Shown piece after piece: positions 60,512 to 64,000 of a DNA stretch of 64,000 nt. The translations under genes and the position numbers were made by a program. The notes under the pieces were generated by a model that saw only the letters and a list, made by a program, of their open reading frames with translations, did no database searches and had not been told where the DNA came from. Within the stretch, counting starts at the first letter, position 1. Each line of letters opens with the position of its first letter. The stretch comes from Virgisporangium aurantiacum. Lineage in GTDB: Bacteria; Actinomycetota; Actinomycetes; Mycobacteriales; Micromonosporaceae. The DNA is taken from NCBI RefSeq assembly GCF_016863635.1, contig NZ_BOPG01000077.1, forward strand, positions 55,840 to 119,839. Direction: 5' to 3'.

Positions 60512-61393
60512 TCAGCGTGCTATGGCAGCAAGGCGCCGCCATTGGGGAAGCGGCAGTCCACGAAAGTCGGGGCCGAGGACCTGTAGACAGACGTGGTCTG
60601 CACCGGCTTGACGGTGCTGCTGGATCCGTTCGGCGATAGCTGCTTCGTCACCCCAGGCAACGAGAGCATCGAGGAGGCGATTGCTGCCATTGTGGTCCAG
60701 GTCGTCGTCGGTGTAGCCGAGCCGACGCAGGTTGCGCGTGTAGTTGGGCAACGACAGGTATCGGCGGAGGTGCCGACGACCGATCTCGTGGCCTTGCGCC
60801 TTGTCGTCGGTCAGGACAACTGCTTGTTCTGGGACAAGAAGCTTGTCGGACCCGAGGATCTGCCGTGCCTGGTCGGTGTGTTCCGGGGGCACCAGGTAGG
60901 TGTGGGCGCCGTCTGCTTGCTGCGCGGCGATGTGCAGCATCCGTGGGCCGAGAGCCGCGAGGAGGCGAACGGTGTTGCTGGCTGGCACCGCCCGGTAGGC
61001 CTGGCCCATCTGGTCCATCGTCGTCAGGTACTCACGGACGGCGCGCAACGGCTGATCGTACTGCAGGCCCCGCGTGTCGTTGACAAGTCGTGGGTGGCTG
61101 ACGCCGAGACCGAGGACGAAGCGGCCGGGATACGCCTCGGTGAGGGTGTGCTGCGCCGCGAACATCGAAAGTGGATCGCGGGCCCACAAGTTCGCAACGC
61201 CAGTCGCGACCGTCATTCGACGGGTCGCCGACAGCAAGAGTGCCGATTGGCCGATGGGCTCGCGACCGACGTTCTCGCCGATCCAGATCGAGCCGTATCC
61301 GAGAGACTCGAGCTCTTGAACCGTGGCGCGTACCACTTCGGCCGGCTGGAAGTCGAACTGGGCGGTCCAGATCCCCAGCCCGGTGAGACTCAT
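60512..61393 (-). CDS. LLM-class F420-dependent oxidoreductase
   Basis: A 293-residue luciferase-like (TIM-barrel) enzyme. Typical segments: LESLGYGSIWIGENVGREPI, LSATRRMTVATGVANLWARD, TLTEAYPGRFVLGLGVSHPR, and the C-terminal GADHVCLQVLGPD. It matches the actinobacterial TIGR03620-like group that uses coenzyme F420. The substrate is unknown. Its ATG overlaps the stop of the XRE-TPR gene by four bases, so the two are co-translated. Confidence 0.88.
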   Translation of the reverse strand: MSLTGLGIWTAQFDFQPAEVVRATVQELESLGYGSIWIGENVGREPIGQSALLLSATRRMTVATGVANLWARDPLSMFAAQHTLTEAYPGRFVLGLGVSHPRLVNDTRGLQYDQPLRAVREYLTTMDQMGQAYRAVPASNTVRLLAALGPRMLHIAAQQADGAHTYLVPPEHTDQARQILGSDKLLVPEQAVVLTDDKAQGHEIGRRHLRRYLSLPNYTRNLRRLGYTDDDLDHNGSNRLLDALVAWGDEAAIAERIQQHRQAGADHVCLQVLGPDFRGLPLPQWRRLAAIAR

Positions 61394-62862
61394 GACTTCG
61401 CTTTGGCAGCTACTGCGGCCAGCGCCGCGCTGAACGATTGGACCGCCTCGTTCAGGGCGGTGCCTGCCCCAGGATCCTGCAGGTGAACCAGCCGGCGAAT
61501 ACGGCGACTCTGCTGAAGGATCGGCACGATCGGCTGACGGATGGTTGACGCCAGTGCATGCTGGGTGAGGTGGACAGCCTTGGCAGGGTCGCCCAACTGC
61601 GCAGCCGCGTCAGCGAGAAAGAGCGTCAGAACTGCGCGAGCCTTGGTGTGCGACTCCGGCAGGGCGTCGAGGGATCCGGCCAGCTCCGGGACAGCTTCCT
61701 GCGACTGCTTCAGCAGAAGTCTGCTCGTGCCGCAGTAGTAGCGCAGATCCAGAATTCCTTGCGCGAAGTCCATTCCGTGGCGCCGGTCGCGTTCGCTGGA
61801 GCCCTCAGCTGACTCCTCGGCCATTGCGTAGGACGACTCGAACCCGTCGCGGTTTCCCATCGCCGCGTATGCCCGGGCTCGTAGCGCGTGCAGCCAGGCA
61901 CGTGTCGTCGCATCCGAGCCATGGCCTGCGAAGTAGACTCCCCGATCGATCAGTTCGGCAGCGCGACCGAGGTCTCGACGATGCCAAGGAATGAGACTCT
62001 GGGCTCCGAGCAGCCAGGCTCCCAGTCCCCAAGCTTTGGCATCGTGGGCGGCAGACACCGCGACCTCGTACCATCTCTCGGCGCCGCGATGGTCGTCGAT
62101 GTCGAAGCACGCCCACGCGCGTAGACCGGAAAGCCGGGCAGCGAGCCGCACAAGGCGTTCATGATCACGCAATGTTTGTGGTTGACGTAGGTGAGTCGAA
62201 ACGTTCCTCATCAACGTCTGCGTCGTTGCCAGAATCTCGTCGGGTGGCGTGCGAGCAAAGTCCAGGTCGATCCGCTCACAGGCGAGTTCAGCGGCGGTCA
62301 ACACGGAGCTGCTGACCCCACGCGGGTCCAACACCGACACGAGCTGAACGAGACTTTCCTCGGCCCTTTCTCGACCGGCGCCCACCACAATCGTTTCGCC
62401 GAACAGAGTCTCGACCTGCGGCACAGGGCTGCCCTCTTGAGCGGCCCGCAGGGACGGTAAGTCGGTGACACCTGCGGTGGTCGAGCCGGCGAACCAGAGC
62501 AGGTCGGTCGGAACGCCGAGAAGCTTGGCCCAGAATCTGAGCCGATCGATATGCCGTTCTGGCTTGCCGGTCTCCATCTTACTGATCTGACCCTGCGACA
62601 CCTGAGCCCAGTGCCCGACGATCTCCTGCGAGATCGGGATGCCGTGATGCGGATGTCGCCGGTAAGCGGCAACCAGGTAGCCCATGTGCTGCCTGCTGAC
62701 GGCATCAAGAATTGCCTGGTGTGACCAGAAATCCGCCGGGACCGGCGGCGGATGATCTCGCAGACCGCTAACCGTCGCATCGCATGGAGCGCAGAACGTA
62801 AGCCGGTTGTCCTGGGCCAGCGGTGATCGACACCTGGCGCAACGACGTCGATCGTTCGACAC
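61390..62862 (-). CDS. XRE-type regulator with zinc ribbon and TPR-like domain
   Basis: A 490-residue protein. The N-terminal zinc ribbon has cysteines C8, C11, C24 and C27. The HTH is ISQEIVGHWAQVSQGQISKM (residues about 76-96). The rest is alpha-helical TPR-like repeats (AERWYEVAVSAAHDAKAWGL; LHALRARAYAAMGNRDGFES; VLTLFLADAAAQLGDPAKAV). Such actinobacterial regulators resemble NsdA/BldD-neighbour types that sense peptides or small molecules, but no ligand is known. It is coupled to the LLM oxidoreductase. Confidence 0.82.
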   Translation of the reverse strand: MSNDRRRCARCRSPLAQDNRLTFCAPCDATVSGLRDHPPPVPADFWSHQAILDAVSRQHMGYLVAAYRRHPHHGIPISQEIVGHWAQVSQGQISKMETGKPERHIDRLRFWAKLLGVPTDLLWFAGSTTAGVTDLPSLRAAQEGSPVPQVETLFGETIVVGAGRERAEESLVQLVSVLDPRGVSSSVLTAAELACERIDLDFARTPPDEILATTQTLMRNVSTHLRQPQTLRDHERLVRLAARLSGLRAWACFDIDDHRGAERWYEVAVSAAHDAKAWGLGAWLLGAQSLIPWHRRDLGRAAELIDRGVYFAGHGSDATTRAWLHALRARAYAAMGNRDGFESSYAMAEESAEGSSERDRRHGMDFAQGILDLRYYCGTSRLLLKQSQEAVPELAGSLDALPESHTKARAVLTLFLADAAAQLGDPAKAVHLTQHALASTIRQPIVPILQQSRRIRRLVHLQDPGAGTALNEAVQSFSAALAAVAAKAKS

Positions 62863-62951
62863 GAGACGGTCCCATACTTTTCAGAGCGCGATGTGGCGAT
62901 CATATCCGTTGACCTACAAGCGGCACGAGCGTTGAGCGACCGCGGCTAAGC

Positions 62952-62972
62952 GCCCTGCGTCGTCCGCAGGGC
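62952..62972 (-). terminator. Hairpin between the XRE-TPR gene and a small ORF
   Basis: Perfect 8-bp inverted repeat (GCCCTGCG and CGCAGGGC) with a 5-base loop. Its place downstream of the minus-strand ORF ending at 63010 would suit a terminator for that ORF. Confidence 0.5.
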
Positions 62973-63009
62973 TCTCTGCGCTCCCCCGCCACGCGCTGGC
63001 GCCGATTGA

Positions 63010-63202
63010 TCACTCTGATTGATCATGTCCACGCGGGTGGCAATGCCGCCATGACCAGGCGCGCATGATCATCATGCATCCCGCTGCTGACAGACCGACC
63101 GAGACGGCCAGGCTGGCGAATGGGCAAATCCACGAGTCCAGTGCACATTCCGTGGATGACATTTCAGGATAATCGTGAATGGGTTTCAGAATTTCGGGCA
63201 TG
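63010..63202 (-). CDS. Possible small cysteine-containing peptide
   Basis: About 63 residues from an ATG at 63202; an ATG at 63261 is also in frame. The product has a leader-like charged start (MPEILKPIHDYPEM), then a Ser/Cys-containing segment and a hydrophobic core (FASLAVSVGLSAAGCMMIM). Local GC is lower than in the rest of the window, and a hairpin follows. No Shine-Dalgarno sequence is seen and no modification enzyme lies next to it, so this could be noise. Confidence 0.25.
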
Positions 63203-63388
63203 AGGAGCGTGTCATAGCCCTGGCTGCGGCGACGCCCGATGATGCTATTCGTTCGATCCATTCATCCAGCTGCGAAGCCGCACTTTCTTGGCGATGCCGG
63301 CAACTTGCGTGTCGCCACCGATTGATGGGGGGCCAGGTGTCAGTCGAACCAGTGAATCGAGACGTCCTCCACGGAAAGCGTTCCTGAT

Positions 63389-63734
63389 GGCGGGGAATCT
63401 GTTCATCGCGCGTGGCACGCGTGGCGATCCCGCCCAGAATTGCCGCGACGTGCTCCAAGCCATGAGTGCGGAGGTTGAGCGACGTCGGTCCCGCCGTGCG
63501 CCATCGGGTCCGAAGGGTCTGTCGCTTCATCCCATCGGGCATCACTGGCACCTGAAGGTCACGATCGGCGGGCAGGACGCTTACACCGGTGAGCTTTATC
63601 GGGTAACGACCGCGTCCCCACTTCTGGATGTCCATCTGGCGGCCGCCGCTCGTGCAGTTCGCGTCGTTCACACCCGGACCACCAAGCCATGTTGGCGTCG
63701 AGTCGGCGATTCCTGGACGGCTGATATCGAGTAG
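63389..63734 (+). CDS. Hypothetical protein, 114 aa
   Basis: From the ATG at 63389, with a weak GGAAAG site; the frame extends upstream to 63288. The middle part (LSLHPIGHHWHLKVTIGGQD, AYTGELYRVTTASPLLDVHL) looks like strands and a helix. Codon bias is moderate and local GC is reduced, so the gene may be of foreign origin. An antisense frame (63186-63785) is judged its shadow, but the strand choice is not certain. Confidence 0.45.
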
Positions 63735-63866
63735 CTCATGGTTCGCCGACCTGAGCATTACGTTTCCTTTCTCTGAACCCTCCATTGCCAGTGGGCCGAC
63801 CGCCGGTCGGCCGATGAGTGCTGCCCGCCGAACGATTCGGTGGGTTCCATCCTTGAACGGAGAGCC

Positions 63867-64000
63867 ATGACCACAACGACTACCGACACTTATGCTCTTG
63901 ACAATGGTCGGGCCGATGCGGCTGGGATGCTCGACTGCCTGTCGGCGATTCTCGATCAGTCGACTCTGGAGTTGCTGGCTCCGCTGGTTCCGTTGCGCGG
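63867..64000 (+). CDS. SAM-dependent methyltransferase (3' end outside window)
   Basis: The first 44 codons of a gene starting at ATG 63867 after ACGGAGAG. The product begins MTTTTTDTYALDNGRADAAG, then MLDCLSAILDQSTLELLAPL. This matches the N-terminal lead of actinobacterial class I methyltransferases ('YxxDNAxxxARxRLxxLExxxDPxTxxxL'), which continues into the GxGxG motif beyond the window. Target unknown. Confidence 0.65.
   Translation, partial: MTTTTTDTYALDNGRADAAGMLDCLSAILDQSTLELLAPLVPLR

Noticed and set aside
1..64000. CRISPR arrays, rRNA genes and complete tRNA genes
   Set aside because: No regularly spaced repeats, no rRNA-like blocks and only one partial tRNA were found by reading both strands.

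Overview
The window is high-GC DNA with strongly GC-biased third codon positions. Many GTG starts, NarL-type two-component systems, SigE-family ECF sigma factors, an F420-type luciferase-like oxidoreductase, DUF1996, DUF2637 and MAB_1171c-type genes point to a filamentous actinomycete, perhaps Micromonosporaceae. The species cannot be fixed from sequence alone. No rRNA, CRISPR array or complete tRNA was seen.

Layout. (a) 1-7.4 kb: the end of a DHA2-type drug transporter, a small membrane protein, a cytochrome P450 that lacks the ExxR motif, an IS630-family element cleanly inserted in a hypothetical gene, and a GNAT acetyltransferase. (b) 7.9-13.2 kb: an ECF sigma factor with a membrane-anchored propeller-like partner, and a large FtsX-like permease whose ATPase gene is frameshifted and cut off about 80 bp before a 3' fragment of tRNA-Lys(CTT). 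(c) 13.3-24 kb: an accessory stretch of cell-surface genes (RCC1-like protein, duplicated-insert DUF1996 protein, leucine-rich-repeat protein, B-lectin protein) mixed with gene relics (IS1634-type transposase, HIT protein, haem/siderophore ABC ATPase). (d) 24-45 kb: two NarL-type systems (one with its kinase reduced to a stub), TPR, DinB-like, hemerythrin, copper-monooxygenase-like, sortase F, DUF1152, two more sigma-factor pairs, a Tn3 transposase relic, and a methyltransferase/TetR divergent pair with palindromic operators.

(e) 45.1-56.0 kb: the main coherent system, a 13-gene minus-strand Tad-like locus with 4-base stop/start overlaps at most junctions. In transcription order it encodes a lipoprotein, a secreted protein, a SAF-domain protein, a ParA/TadZ-like protein with a degenerate P-loop, the TadA ATPase, TadB, TadC, a 68-residue pilin-like protein, a DUF2637 membrane protein, two TadE-like pseudopilins, a TadG-like protein, and a membrane-bound LysM-wHTH-BTAD protein. 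No prepilin peptidase is visible. (f) 56.1-64 kb: an FAD monooxygenase converging on an XRE / ImmA-IrrE protease / MAB_1171c membrane-protein operon, then an HxlR regulator, a peptidase relic, an XRE-TPR regulator coupled to a luciferase-like oxidoreductase, a small orphan ORF pair, and the start of a SAM methyltransferase.

Functional picture: much of the window is about the envelope (pilus or secretion machine, sortase, lectin and repeat proteins) and its sensing. Gene decay and transposon scars are frequent, as expected in an accessory part of an actinomycete chromosome.
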